Below are positions 13,620 to 25,672 of a stretch of DNA of 64,000 bases, in pieces. The stretch spans positions 10,382,863-10,446,862 of the forward strand of contig NC_084587.1 of assembly GCF_033807715.1 (NCBI RefSeq). Direction: 5' to 3'. The position numbers and the translations under genes are program-made. Origin of the DNA: Cololabis saira (taxonomy: Eukaryota; Chordata; Actinopteri; Beloniformes; Belonidae). Below the pieces are notes generated by a model. It was not told the DNA's origin. It made no database searches and saw nothing but the letters and a program-made list of their open reading frames with translations. Position 1 is the stretch's first letter; each line of letters begins with the position of its first letter.

Positions 13620-14347
13620 ATGCCAACTCGATGCCTGATACCAACGCCGGACCGTTTATCTGCGAGGGACTGAACTGAAAAATGAGACCCTGAAAATCGA
13701 GGTACTTTACTTAAGTCTGCAAGTCTTAAACAATAAACGCCTGATTTTTATGAATCTTTTAAATCAAAGTGGATCTAGCTTGTTCAGGCGGACACACGAA
13801 ATGGTCGTTTTAAATGTGTTTGTTCTTCTTTAGGCCGAGTGATTACTAAAGCGAGTCGGCGGGTGACTAATTAATGATGGAAATAGATGCAGACGTCGAG
13901 GGTGCAGCCAAGGCTTTTCACACTGAAACGTGAAATAATGAGCCGCCCAACAGTTTGTAATTTAATAGTTGAACCCCTCAGAGCCTGATACATGTGTATT
14001 AGCCGTCGTCCAAATCATACGGTAGTGACGGTCTAAGAATAACACTCCGAGCCGAGCTGCGTCATCAGTCGGTTGGCTGTCTCTGGCTCGCAGCAGATGC
14101 GTGGAGGACCAGCTGTGGAGCCGCACGGCCGCAGCTTTGGCACGGCTAGCCGGCGCTGCAGCCGCCAGACCAAGGACAAACGGCTCTCTGTGTTTCCTCT
14201 TCGCACAATGAGCTGTTTATTCCCAGTGTTTGTTTATGAGATCGAGCTCCTGCGAGCGAGCAGCCGTCACAATAAGCTGCGCTGATGCTCCTCTGCATAC
14301 AAAAGAGCGGAGAGAGAAATCCTGCAACGTCTCTCTGGCTGTTTAAC
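13620..14347. other. intron, nothing recognised
   Basis: Moderately GC-balanced intron; no repeat identified by eye. Confidence 0.45.
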
Positions 14348-14355
14348 CGCTGCTC

Positions 14356-15086
14356 TAGGCTTGCCACCCGTCCCTTGAAATACGGAATTGTTCCGTAATT
14401 GAGAATTAAAAGTTGCGTTCCGTATTGAACCAATACAGACACATATTATGCTCTTATTTATTGATGTCATAATATACAGGTGAAGGTCTGAAAATTTGAA
14501 TATATTGCAAAACTTTATTCGTAGTAAATTTAACTTAAATTTATTTCCCACTACATGCAAAGTGAGATATTTCAAGCCTTTATTTGTTATAATTTTGGTG
14601 ATTATGGCTCACAGTTTATGAAAACCCCCAAAAAATCTCAAAAAATTTGAATATATTATGAAATCAATAAACTATTCAATCATCAAAATTATAACAAATA
14701 ATATATAATATATATAATATATTTGTTATATATAATATATAACAAAAACATGTATTAGTTTCACCTTTTAAGTTGATTTTATTGAAATAAATTAACTTTT
14801 ACACCATATTCTTCACCTGAAGGCTTTATTCTACATCTGGGCTGATGTGGACATACGTAGCATAGGAGGATATTTCAGTTGCTAGTATGGTTGTCTGTCT
14901 GTACAGTCATGCAAGTTCAATGCTATTAAAGCACTTTAAACTTTAAATCAAAGCGTTTTGTTTTTTCATATGAAATAAATACATTTCTATGCATTTTAGA
15001 AGTTTTGGGGATGTCCCTTTTTTTGGCGCCTGCGCTGCTGAAATTGGGGTGTCCCTTATTTTTATTTCTGAAAGGTGGCAACCCTA
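14356..15086. mobile_element. hAT-like element, TAGGSTTGCCACC ends
   Basis: 731 bp. Left end taggcttgccaccc, right end aggtggcaaccctac minus the last base. Perfect 8-bp target duplication cgctgctc at 14348-14355 and 15087-15094. A second element occupies its interior. Confidence 0.9.
14474..14822. mobile_element. decayed fold-back MITE nested in hAT
   Basis: caggtgaaggtctgaaaatt at the left and tattcttcacctg at the right are inverted. Interior resembles 1777-2140 (gattatggctcacagttt). Contains a TATA-rich expansion near 14700. Confidence 0.6.
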
Positions 15087-15094
15087 CGCTGCTC

Positions 15095-15631
15095 GCCGAG
15101 CGGCGCTGGAAGAGGGACAGGCGGCGAGGAGGAAAAGAGAAAGAGCAGGCTAAAAGATCCGTCGATACCAAACAGCGAGCTGGGAGACGTGAAACGGCCT
15201 CGGGAGACTTCAGGTGGGCCGGTGAAGTAAATTCATTATCGCACTTAAAGGAGACCTGGTTAGCGCGAAGGTCGGCTGGAAGAGAAGAAGCCGAGGCATT
15301 GATCTCGTTAGCAGACGTGAAACAAGTCGAGGTAATCACAGGACCGGGGACGGGAACAGGAAACGCTCGACGGCAGGCTGCTGCCACAGAAAAACTCATA
15401 TTAAAATACAGCTTTAGATGTTATCGTCATGGATTTTTGATCACTTTTAGGATCCTTCTGTTAACCAAACCCCCTGAAGTAATGTCCCATTCGTCATGAC
15501 TGAGAGACTTGTGGGAATAACGAAGAAAATAAAAACAAGAATGAAAGCAAAAAAAAGTAACGTAAAAACGACACTTAACCTCCAAACCTGTAGGGGGCGC
15601 CTCTGAGTCAAAACTCACAAAAGTACCTTTG
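15095..15631. other. intron, nothing recognised
   Basis: Purine-rich in part (15110-15170), no recognised repeat or gene. Confidence 0.45.
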
Positions 15632-15639
15632 TTCTAGTT

Positions 15640-16174
15640 CAGGGGTCGGCAACCCAAAATGTTGAAAGAGCCTTATTGAACCAAAAGCACAAAAAACAAA
15701 TATGTCTGTAGCCGCAAAAAATCGTATAATTGGGGGAAGATTATTTTTTTCATTATGCACTTCGAGAAAAAAGTTGAAATGTCGAGAAAAAACTCAAAAT
15801 TTCAAGAAAAAAGTCGAAATTTCAAGATTAATGTTGTAGACTTGAAGTACAATTTTGAGAAAAAAGTCGAAATGTTGAGAAAAAAGTCGACATTTTGAGA
15901 AAAAAGTTGTAATGTCGAGAAAAAAGTCGTAATGTCGAGAAAAAGGTCGAAATGTCGAGATTAAAAAGGAAAGGAAAAAGGAAGAAAAAAAGAGAAAAAA
16001 AGGAAAAAAGAAGAATAAAAAGAGGGAAAAAAAGGAAAAAAAGAGAAAAAAGAAAAAAAAGACGAATAAAAAGGAAAAAAAAAATGTCAAACATTTTTTT
16101 AAAAGCTCCAGGAGCCACTAGGGCGGCGCTAAAGAGCCGCATGCGGCTCCAGAGCCGCGGGTTGCCGACCCCTG
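15640..16174. mobile_element. hAT-like MITE, CAGGGGTCGGCAACCC family, copy 2
   Basis: 535 bp with the same ends as 2401-2840 but opposite orientation. Perfect 8-bp target duplication ttctagtt at 15632-15639 and 16175-16182. A purine run of gaaaaa/aggaaaa units lies at 15960-16085. Confidence 0.92.
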
Positions 16175-16182
16175 TTCTAGTT

Positions 16183-16908
16183 TAAACACTTGGATTAGTT
16201 TTTATGACTTCGCTGTTCTTGTTCTGGGAGTCAAAGCTGTTTTCTGACACCGACTTTTACTTTTTTTTGCACAAATAGTAAATGAAATTCCTCCATCATC
16301 CTTTTATTTTATTTATTAGACATAAATGTTTGTGTTTCAAACCGGTAACAGTAAAGATTTCGGCACTTTGTGAAATCCTGGTTCCTCCTCCCGATGCTGA
16401 AAAGGTACCGGTATTCTGGCGCTGAGGATTGTGGGTGATGAAACGTTTCGGTTGTTATTTTGACATATTTGAGGGTTTGTACCATAACAATGTCGTTCTG
16501 TACTCGTTCTCTACTGGAGGACCTTCAGCCGAGTGCTCTCACCCTCTTCTTCCTCAGGCCTGAATCTGCAGTTCCGGCTGAATGTGGTTTTGCAGACATT
16601 GAAAAAATCCCCAAAATAAATCTAACAACGCTCCAGTCGATCACAGCCTGGGGGATTGGGGGGGCTAGGTGAGCTTTCTGTGATTTATTAAGGCTTTTTT
16701 TCAAACGTCAGCAGATAGGACATTGTCCAGAAATCCCTCACCCTGCCTTTAAGCCCGCCATCACATCCCTGGATGGATCTCTTCTGGCTTTGGTCTGAAA
16801 AACGGCTCGACTCCAGAAAAAGCTGCAGTTTTGCAGAGTAAAGAGATAAAACAGCCCTTTTTTTAACGTTTTTGTGCTTGACACAGGTTTCCAAATGAAC
16901 CTCATCTG
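16183..16908. other. intron, nothing recognised
   Basis: Ordinary intron sequence. Confidence 0.45.
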
Positions 16909-16912
16909 TTAA

Positions 16913-17997
16913 CCCTTGTGCTGTCTTCGGGTCAAGGAAGGAGGAAGGGAAGAAGGGAGAAAAGAAGGAAGGAAGGAAGGAAGGAAGGAAGAGAGAAAAG
17001 AAGGAAGGAAGGAAAGAAGGGAAAAAAGAAGGAATGAAGGGAGGAAAGAAGGAAGGAATGGAGAAAAGAAGGAAGGAAGGAAAGAAGGGAGGAAAGAAGG
17101 AAGGAAGGAAGGAAGGAAGAAAAGAGGAAGGGAGAAAGAAGGAGAGAGCAGGAGGAAAGAACGAAGGAAGGAAGGAAGGAAGGAAGGAAGGAAAGAAGGA
17201 AGGAAGGAAGGAAGAAAAGAGGGAGGAAGAAGGAAGGAGAGAGCAGGAGGAAAGAAGGAAGGGAGAACAGAAGGAAGGAAGGAAGGAAGGGAGGAAAGAA
17301 GGAAGGGAGGAAGGAAGGAAGGAAGGAAAGAAGGAAGGAAGGAAGGAAGGAAGAAAAGAGGAAGGGATAAAGAAGGAGAGAGCAGGAGGAAAGAACGAAG
17401 GAAGGAAGGAAGGAAGGAAGGAAGGAAGGAAAGAGGAAGGAAGAAGGAAGGAGAGAGCAGGAGGAAAGAAGGAAGGGAGAACAGAAGGAAGGAAGGAAGG
17501 AAGGGAGGAAAGAAGGAAGGGAGGGAGAAAATAAGGAAGGAAGGAAAAAAGGAAGGAAGGGAGAAAAGAAGGAAGGAATGGAGGAAATAAGGAAAGAAGG
17601 AAAGAAGGGAGGAAAGAAGGAAGGAAGGGAAAAAAGAAGGAAGGAAGGAAGGAAAGAAGGAAGGAAGGGAGGAAGAAAAGAGGAAGGGAGAAGGAAGGAG
17701 AGAGCAGGAGGAAAGAACGAAGGAAGGAAGGAAGGGAGAAAAGAAGGAAGGAAGGAAAGAAGGGAAAAAAGAAGGAATGAAGGGAGGAAAGAAGGAAAGG
17801 AGGGAAAAAAGAAGGAAGGAATGGAGGAAATAAGGAAGGAAGGGAAAAAAGAAGGAAGGAAGGAAGGAAGAAAGGAAGGAAAGAAGGAAGGAAGGAAGGA
17901 AGGAAGGAAGAAAAGAGGAAGGGAGAAGGAAGGAGAGAGAAGGAGGGAAGAAGGAACAGGAGAATTAGGTCATTTTGACCCAAAGACAGTACAAGGG
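16913..17997. mobile_element. TTAA-target element filled with GGAA array, copy 1
   Basis: Ends cccttgtgctgtcttcgggt and acccaaagacagtacaaggg are inverted repeats directly inside TTAA at 16909-16912 and 17998-18001, the piggyBac-type arrangement. Everything between is a degenerate (GGAA)n purine array on the plus strand, with a higher-order block holding gagagagcaggaggaaagaa that recurs about every 230 bp. The long open frames are repeat artefacts. Confidence 0.88.
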
Positions 17998-18001
17998 TTA
18001 A

Positions 18002-18393
18002 AGTGTAGATCTTTGCTCCTCAAAGACTCAAAGGCTTTTGAATTAAATGAGTATTTTCATCACTTGTTGATATTTCCTGTTTGAAATAACCTCATTATTT
18101 TAAATTCATCTCCTTACCAACACTAGATTGCTCTTGTTTCTCTTATTTGGAAAGTGTTTCAGGCCTGAAGTGCAAAATTAGATGCATTTTCACAAATGTA
18201 ATCAAGTTGAGGAGACAACAAATAAGAGATACATCTACTTCTGTGTTTCAGTTGGCGTTGAATGTTTATTGCAACCACTAATTTTGTGTTTTGTGACAAA
18301 TTACTTTAAATACATGCAAAAGATTGCAAATCGGATGATTTCCTTCTCGCTCTAATTACAGTACGATCAATAAAGCTACATGAAAACTCTCAC
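18002..18393. other. intron, nothing recognised
   Basis: AT-rich intron ending at the donor of the exon at 18394-18599. Confidence 0.45.
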
Positions 18394-18599
18394 CTGAGTT
18401 TCAGCTGCTTGCGGCAGGGAACGGTGTTCCGCATGCAGGTCCCGCTCAGCGGGTCCACGTCCTCCACGATGACAAACGGCGCCTCCTCCAGCGTGACGAT
18501 GGACAGGTGGTCCTCCCGCTCCTCCTCGGCAGAGAACAGCTCAAAGCGAGGCCACACGTGGTACCTCATCGTCAAAGAGCCTCTCTCCCACTTGCCGAC
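18394..18599 (-). CDS. grin2b: grin2b exon: ATD-S1 linker and start of S1
   Basis: 206 bp, enters in phase 0, leaves in phase 2. It reads [18 protein letters not shown] through [20 protein letters not shown] and [17 protein letters not shown]. Acceptor catgcag, donor gtgaga. It spans the short ATD-LBD linker and the first beta strands of the S1 half of the glutamate-binding domain. Cys of GTCMRN and Cys of TVPC match the two S1 cysteines that pair with the CC of the next exon. The acidic stretch FSAEEERED is diverged from the human CPETEEQEDD and lacks its Cys. The intron upstream is only 152 bp, an outlier among introns of about 5-32 kb. Confidence 0.95.
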
Positions 18600-18751
18600 C
18601 TGCATGAGCGAGTGGGAGGAGAGCCGTGTGATGTGCTGGCTACTGCAAAAGCTACCTGGAGAGGCGGGGAGACTCCCCACGCAGGAGAAGAAGTGACAGA
18701 CGCGTCACAGGTGGCCAGAAGAGAAGAGAAGAGAAAAGAGAAGAGTTTTAC

Positions 18752-18866
18752 CCGGTCCCATTGTCTGTCTTTGTCCAGGAGTACGATGACCAGCTTGGGG
18801 AACATCTGGTGGCCTTTTTCACTAAATGACAGGTTTCGACCCTCAAATGTCACATTCATGACGTAC
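18752..18866 (-). CDS. grin2b: grin2b exon: ATD C-terminal strands
   Basis: 115 bp, enters in phase 2, leaves in phase 0. It completes the Lys codon and reads [20 protein letters not shown] to DKDRQWDR. Acceptor is tttccag, donor gtaaaa. The length equals the 115-bp exon I remember for mammalian GRIN2B. Two N-glycosylation sequons, NVT and NLS, match those at about Asn341 and Asn348 of the human protein. The segment forms the last strands of the amino-terminal domain before the linker to the ligand-binding domain. A 31.7-kb intron precedes it and only 152 bp separate it from the next exon. Confidence 0.95.
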
Positions 18867-18967
18867 CTGGAAACAATAATTCAAGTCAAAGCGGTAAATA
18901 TCAATTTCTGTCTATTTGTTGGAAAGCAAAACATGCAGGCCTCAGATTTGGGCTGTAACAGTAACAT

Positions 18968-20930
18968 TTTTTATTTAACCTTTATTTAAAGCAGCACAAT
19001 GTAACTTTCAGCTTTTGTTGAGTTTGGCGGCTCCTTTGGACAAAAGCGGTAGTGCTTTACCAGAAAGAACACTACATTTCCCATGAGCACCAGCGCGTAC
19101 TGCCAGAAAACTCCTGTCCCCGTCGCGTGCATTTGTTTTGATAGTAAATGAACGGGACGGACTTTCAAAACTACTTTTCTGTTTCACCAAGTGAACAGAC
19201 GGAACACAAAAAAAAAATGTTAAACTGCTGGAAAGGAACTGGAATTTACCGGGATACCTTAAACAAGGAAGCCAGGGAGCAGTATATGGAGAAAATAATT
19301 TAATTTGATTATTAACGGTTTGGGTCATTATGAAATCCCCATCAAAGAGTGGAGCTCCGATGAGGATTTACTGCCGCAGTTCTGCAGAACCACCGTCTCC
19401 GGCTATCTTGTTTAGGAGTGTTTGGCAGCTGCTTCGGTAAATGTTTGACTCGCCATGTGTTTCAATAAATGTGTATAATAGTACAACATACAGTGCATGT
19501 TTTGTATTACTCTTACCTTTTTCTTTCCTTTTTTTTTGACTGCTATATTATGCTGAAGAGGCTCCGAGGCGTGAGCAATATTTTTGTTTTCCTCGTGAGA
19601 TTATTTTTTTCCTCTGCAGCTACAAATAGTTAATATCTTTTCCTCAACAAACTAGTTTTATCTGAAGATTGGAGTTAATTGCACCGCAGAGAGCTGGCCA
19701 GCAACTGCGTTTAGCTGGAGAAGTGGGGAATAAAACCCGTGTGAATGATCCAACCCGGTCTGTGTGAGTGACTCTTTTACTCTGTTATATCAGATACTTG
19801 GTCTCCGTGGTTCTGCCTCCAAGCAGGAAAGCGGTGAAAAGTTAAACCATTAGCGATCTTTTCCCCACGTCTGTTGTGTGGAGCTGCTGCAGCCACAACA
19901 CAGCAACGGGTTACCATGGTTACAGAATAACGGAATTCTTGTCCGGGCATTTTTTTTTTTTTGTCCGGGCATTTAGCTTGTTACTCTCCCGCTTCCTTTT
20001 TTCGCCTCGTCCTATAAAACTTTTATTTTCTTTGTTTTTTTCGCTGCTTCGGCCATGATACCGGCTTCTCCTGAGCTCTGCGCTCCAAGTCCCGCCCATT
20101 TTCGTCTCGACTGCGAATCGGGAAGGAGGGGGAAGTGACGTATGCCGTAAAGCAGTCAAAGACGTAAAAATGTGTAGTTTTTTAGTGTGGAAGGGTTCCT
20201 ACCATGCTCCTCAAAGTTACATAGTGCCAGTGAAGGCGATACAGACCCCTCAGACCATGACAGAGGTTCATTAAACCTGTTGGAAGTTGATGTACCATCA
20301 CAATGACTCTGGAAATATGATATTAAGGTGGAAAAGTTACATAGTGCTGCTTTAACCAGTAATGTCCTGTTGAGATTAAAAACCTCTTTTTCAAGAGAGT
20401 CCTGGTCAAGAGGCAGCAAAAAGTTACAGTTTCAAAAAAGTAAAATGACATATGAATGAGATAAAACTGTTACAGGTTGAGGAGGCTTCTCTCACGGGCT
20501 ATCAGTCTGGATTTAAAGTCATTCAATGAGATAAGTTCCCGTAGTTTCAAGTCCTTTTGCAAAAGGTTCCATGCAGAAGGGGCAGAAAATACAAAAGCCC
20601 TCCTTCCCACCTCATGGCAAATGGATCAGTGAGCAACAGATTATTGCTTGAACGCAAATCATAAGAATCAACACTTCTCCGTGCAAGTTACAAATGTAAG
20701 AGGGCAGTAGTCCGAGCATGGCCTGGTACATAAAAGTGGAGCAGTGAGTCGACCTCCTGGTGGAGAAAGAAGGCCGTCCCACTCGATGGTACAGTTCACC
20801 ATAACGGGTCAAGGCCTGAGAGAAGCTCAGAGAAGCTCGATACACGGAGTCAGTCTTTTCTCAGGCATTGAGCTGAAGCATTCATATACAACAGATCTCC
20901 ATAATCTAAAATGGATTTCAAAAAATGATT
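18968..20930 (-). mobile_element. LINE 3' fragment (minus strand) interrupted by a TTAA-target element
   Basis: Minus-strand frame within about 20470-20615 reads RRAFVFSAPSAWNLLQKDLK and LRELISLNDFKSRL then a stop, matching the SAPSxWNxLQxxLKL and LxxFKxxL text at the C-terminus of fish LINE reverse transcriptases. Upstream, RRSVDSYDLRSSNNLLLTDP is in another frame, so the ORF has a frameshift. The 3' tail aaagg-ttaaataa is cut by the element at 18990-20351 and resumes at 18968-18989. Confidence 0.7.
18990..20351. mobile_element. TTAA-target element, AGCAGCACWATGTAACTTT ends
   Basis: 1,362 bp. Left end agcagcacaatgtaactttc and right end agttacatagtgctgct are inverted, inside TTAA at 18986-18989 and 20352-20355. 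Joining the flanks restores a continuous cctttatttaaccag LINE tail. Piggybac-like by target and structure; no transposase ORF. Confidence 0.85.
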
Positions 20931-21281
20931 AAAAAGTTGCAGTGACAAGGCGTTTTTTAACGTCAAAAGAAAAAAAAAATATTTTGAAAGAAAAAAACGG
21001 GTTTCAGTTTGAGTTTCATCAATTAAGGCAAGGAAAATATGGAATAGTTGTGACTACGACCCAAAAATGTGCAGTTCTATTTACAAGTTTAAGAAAATGT
21101 TTAAAGAAAATGTTGTTAATAAATATAAAATACTATAACTATAAAGTATATTATCAAAAACATTCTACAATGTGAAATGTCAATTTTATATTTTGTCTCA
21201 TTTATTTTTGGCTTCTTTATGCATTGTTTGTTTCCACGGATTAATGCTAATGTTTCTGTTTTAAGCTGATCACAAGAGAGA

Positions 21282-21810
21282 AAGGGTAGGCACTAGGGCT
21301 GTGCAATTAATCGATTTTAAATCTAAATCGGATTTATTAATCAAAATCGATGTTAAAAAAGGAAAATAGGAAAATCGATTTTCCTTTTTTGCAGCTGGCT
21401 GCATTACAGACAGAGCTTGTCTAGTCATCTTTGTTTGGTCAAGAAAATTGTAAATGTTGTCACTTTACTAAACTCAAGGAGGATTTACAGTATCTTTCAA
21501 TTGCACTTCATTCCCAATAGGGAAATTTGTTTGCTATTTTTCTTTAAAAATAAAGATAAAATATTTTAAACAATTTATTCCATTTGTTTATTCTTTTGTA
21601 GTTTTACCAAAAAAATCGAAATCGAAAATCGGGTTTTCAGAGAAAAAAAATCGGGATTTTATTTTTGTCCAAAATCGCCCAGCCCTAGTAGGCACTATAA
21701 GCATCGGCTTCAGCCTACACCTTTTCAGCAAAAGCAATGTTTATTTTACTTTTTTCATTTTGTTTTGTAAAATAACATGTCGAAATAAAAACAATTAATT
21801 CTTTCATTCA
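21282..21810 (+). mobile_element. retroelement 3' fragment (gggtaggcac...), interrupted by hAT
   Basis: gggtaggcac before and actataagcatcggcttcag with cctacacctttt after the hAT at 21294-21687 match an uninterrupted copy at 45291-45460. Likely a LINE 3' UTR with a short AT tail. Confidence 0.6.
21294..21687. mobile_element. hAT-like MITE, AATCGATT-rich
   Basis: 394 bp. Ends tagggctgtgcaattaatcg and aaaatcgcccagccctaa less the last base. Perfect 8-bp target duplication gtaggcac at 21286-21293 and 21688-21695. No coding capacity. Confidence 0.92.
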
Positions 21811-22640
21811 TTCAGTTTAAGTTTCTCAATATGGGGTAAGTGAGAGCGTCATCAAGCAGGATAATAAGGATGCAGGAGTTCAGAGCAGCACTGCTGCAGG
21901 TCCTGCAGCCAAAACGCTGGACTCGTACCCGCTAAAAAGGATGAGTTCACCGCAACGCCCTTCTTTTTTAATCTTCTTCTTTTAAAAAGGGTTGAATCAA
22001 TGCAATTAGAGCTCTTGTTCTTGTTTATTGAGGATGCTTCAAAGTCCATTCGGAAGATTTCTTCAGCTGAATCTCACGCGGATCACTGACCCTGCCATCT
22101 GTCTGCTGTAAGTTGTTTACATGGTCACATGACCAGGTTTTACCTCACCTAAAAAGAGCCGAAACGCAACCTTGTGCGGCGTTGCATGTGAAGTCAAGTG
22201 TAGCTCTACACACCAGAAAAGAAAACTGTAACTCCACAAACTCACGAGATCCCCCAGCTCGACACTACAACGATTCAGGTTTGAACCTGCAGCCCAGGTG
22301 GAATTACAGCCATCCGATTCATGTGACCGAAACATCTTAGTGGACAAATGCCTCTAAAAACCCACAGGAGAGACGGGAGAGTCTGTTTCTTTTCTTTTTT
22401 TTTTTAATTACATACTGTATGACCTCAACAGCTTGTGAACTTGAAACTCCCCAGAGGTCAGTTGGAACTGGAGAGGCTTCTGGATGAGTTGACTGTCATT
22501 TCCTGAGTGGGTCACGCAGGGACATCACAGCCCAGATCAAAGCACAACCGTCCCGCTAACATGTCTTCTCTGCAGCTTGATGAGTTTTCTGCACCTCAAA
22601 AGGTCAGCATCATAAAAGCTGAAACACCGACTTGAAAGAG
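21811..22640. other. intron, nothing recognised
   Basis: Ordinary intron. Confidence 0.45.
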
Positions 22641-22659
22641 TCACAACCCCCAGAAGAGA

Positions 22660-22880
22660 AGACACAAGTGAGAAGACAAGAGAGAGAAGACGAGAGAGAA
22701 GACAAGAGAGAGAAGAGACAAGTGAGAAGACAAGAGAGAGAAGACATGAGAGAGACAAGACTTGAGAGAGACACGACTGAGAATACAAGAGAGAGAAGAC
22801 AAAAGAGAGAAGACACGAGTGAGAAGACACATATGAGAAGACGAGTGAGAAGAGACGAATGAGAAGACGAGAGATACGTC
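22660..22880 (+). repeat. degenerate GAGAGAAGACA minisatellite
   Basis: Units like agagagaagacaagagag repeat about 15 times with variation. Open frames across it are compositional. Confidence 0.85.
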
Positions 22881-23429
22881 TTGCAATATAATTGTTGATT
22901 CTATAATCTGGCCTTGGACAGGGCGGTTTTGGCTGATCGCTCTGGTCACAGTCTTCCTGGTGGAATGTAAACAAGGTGACTCTGCCCCCACTAACCCTCC
23001 CCTTTCCCATGAACATCTGTGGACCCTGTTTTCAGAACTGTACCGAGCCGCCTGATAACACCAAGGACATTGGCTCAGGAGGAGCAGCTCTGAGCGAAGT
23101 TCACGGACTTATCGCTACACACACACACTTGCTGATAACCACACCTCCCTCAACTCAACGCCTTCCTCGCCCCCCCCCTCTTATCAGCCCCCCCCAACAG
23201 TCTCCGGGTTTCGAGCGCCACGAAGTCGTGGCAATCACTTGGATGTACTGTGCCGGGAACTTTGGGACTATTTCTGTGGTAATATGACCAAAACATGTCT
23301 CACACAGGCGGCGACCCCTGATCCAGATCTCCGGCCCCCCAGCGGGCGCTGAGGACAGTTGGTCAAAAAAGTAAAAGAATAACGTTTCTCAGTGGTCAAA
23401 GTACAGGTCAACCAGGGTGAAATGGCCGC
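22881..23429. other. intron, nothing recognised
   Basis: A C-rich run near 23170-23200, nothing else. Confidence 0.45.
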
Positions 23430-23670
23430 TGCGACTTTAAGAGAGCTGTGGATCCCAAAATACCTCCACGGTTTTGGGTTTTAAGTTCCTGTTTTATTTT
23501 GAAAGTTTGTGTTTTAGTTTTATCTTGACCTCCCTTCTCCTCGTCTGCCCTGATTGTTTGCACCTGTGTCTATAAATGCTCTTGTCCCTCCCTTGTTCCC
23601 TGCTGGTCCGTCATGATCTGGTTAGTTCTGGCAGCGGTTTCTGTTAATAAATACCTTTTGTTTCAACATA
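23430..23670 (+). mobile_element. solo-LTR-like fragment
   Basis: Shares ctgccctgattgtttgcacc-type text with the LTR at 49422-49743, and has tataaatg near 23571 and aataaata near 23647, in LTR order. No terminal dinucleotides confirmed. Confidence 0.4.
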
Positions 23671-24191
23671 TTCATACACATATAAGAACATTTCCGATCT
23701 CGGGACTTTATAACGGTGTAAACTGTGTTTTTATTATCTTCTTTTGTCCCATCTTCTCACGTTCACTTGGGTTATGGTGAGTCTGTCCTTCCTCTTTTCC
23801 TTCTCACTCTTACTGTCAGTAGTTGTAGTAAAACCTCAATATTTCATGTGCCTGAGGCTCGAGACCAGAACCACCAGGAATGTGACCCAGTTTGATACAT
23901 GTGGCCACTGATGGAGCTTCGGGGGGTGGATGGGGAGGTTTGAAGACACAGGAGCGAGAGGTGGAGAGCTGTAGAAAAGGAAAAGCGCGAGCATGAACCG
24001 CCTGGTGGATCGGTATCAGTATAAACTGTTTATGTGTCAACAGATGTGTAACAGGGGCAGATAAGCTGGAATCATCGCTCTCTCTGCCGCTTCCTTCCCC
24101 AGCCCGATCTGTGGGCTGCCGTCACCATGGAGACGCTCTGCCTCCGAAACAATCCACCGGAGAAATACATATCTTGAATGCAACCAGTAGG

Positions 24192-24195
<4 letters not shown>
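23671..24195. other. intron, nothing recognised
   Basis: Ordinary intron. Confidence 0.45.

Positions 24196-24271
<76 letters not shown>
24196..24271. repeat. (GT)n microsatellite
   Basis: About 76 bp, one GC interruption at 24241. Confidence 0.95.
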
Positions 24272-24275
<4 letters not shown>

Positions 24276-24381
24276 CCTTTTTAAAGGAGGTTCCAACCTC
24301 ATTTTAGCCATTATCATATCAATCTGAGTCAAATGTGTGAAATAAAGAGAAATAAATCTATTCACAACGCACATATCTTAA

Positions 24382-25463
24382 CCCTTGCTGTCTTTGGGTC
24401 AAAAAGACCCAATTCTTCTATCCTTCTTTCCTCCTTTCCTCTTTTCATCCTTTCTTACCCTCCTTTACTCCTTTTTCTTCTTACCTCCCTTCCGTCATTC
24501 GTTCCTTTATTACCATCTTTGCTTTTCCTTCCTTCTTTTCTTCATTCATTCCTTCTTCCCTTCCTTCTTTCTTTCATTTTCTCCATTCCATCCTCCCTTC
24601 CTTTCTCCCTTTCCTACTTCCTTCCTTCTTTCCTTTTCTCCTTTCTTCCTTACTTCCTTATTTCCTCCGTTCCATCTTTTCTCCCTTCCTTACTCCCTTT
24701 CCTACTTCCTTCTTTCTTTTCTCCTTTCTTCCTTACTTCCTTCTTTCCTTCCTTGCATCTTTTCTCCCTTCCTTCCATCTTTTCTCCCTTCCTTACTCCC
24801 TTTCCTACTTCCTTCCTTCCATCTTTTCTCCCTTCTTTCCTCCCTTCCATCTTTTCTCCCTTCCTTACTCCCTTTCCTACTTCCTTCCTTCTTTTCTCCT
24901 TTCTTCCTTACTTCCTTCTTTCCTTCCTTGCATCTTTTCTCCCTTCCTTCCATCTTTTCTCCCTTCCTTACTCCCTTTCCTGCTTCCTTTCTTCTTTCCT
25001 TCTTTCTCCTTTCTTCCTTCTTTCCTTCCTTGCATCTTTTCTCCCTTCCTTACTCCCTTTCCTACTTCCTTCCTTCTTTTCTCCTTTCTTCCTTACTTCC
25101 TTCTTTCCTTCCTTGCATCTTTTCTCCCTTCCTTCCATCTTTTCTCCCTTCCTTACTCCCTTTCCTACTTCCTTCCTTCCATCTTTTCTCCCTTCTTTCC
25201 TCCCTTCCATCTTTTCTCCCTTCCTTACTCCCTTTCCTACTTCCTTCCTTCTTTTCTCCTTTCTTCCTTACTTCCTTCTTTCCTTCCTTGCATCTTTTCT
25301 CCCTTCCTTCCATCTTTTCTCCCTTCCTTACTCCCTTTCCTGCTTCCTTTCTTCTTTCCTTCTTTCTCCTTTCTTCCTCACTTCCTTTTTTCCTTCCTTC
25401 CATCTTTTCTCCCTTCCTTCTTTTCTCCCTTCACCCTCCCTTGACCCAAAGACAGCACAAGGG
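24382..25463. mobile_element. TTAA-target element filled with CCTT array, copy 2
   Basis: Same family as 16913-17997 in the opposite orientation: cccttgctgtctttgggtca left, tgacccaaagacagcacaag right, TTAA at 24378-24381 and 25464-25467. The pyrimidine array is on the plus strand and contains a nearly exact 360-bp tandem duplication (about 24673-25018 against 25033-25378). Confidence 0.9.
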
Positions 25464-25601
25464 TTAAGAAAAATGGACGGATGAGGCTGAAATGTACCAA
25501 AGATTTAATCGCAAGTACCTCCCACTTGAACATTCAGCATCTCGATCAGTAGTTTCTTCGCTTGTATTTATAGCCCACCTCGCTGTGTTTCTCACACACT
25601 C

Positions 25602-25604
25602 ACA

Positions 25605-25669
<65 letters not shown>
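25602..25669. repeat. (CA)n microsatellite
   Basis: About 68 bp of CA. Confidence 0.95.

Positions 25670-25672
<3 letters not shown>

Noticed and set aside
24333..25484. Open frames of 350-490 codons made of LPSF/FLPS or KEGR repeats (also at 16688-17983, 27242-28662, 36552-38071, 53400-54613)
   Set aside because: They are open in several frames on both strands because tetranucleotide repeats lack stops. Composition is entirely repeat-derived and they lie inside transposon ends.
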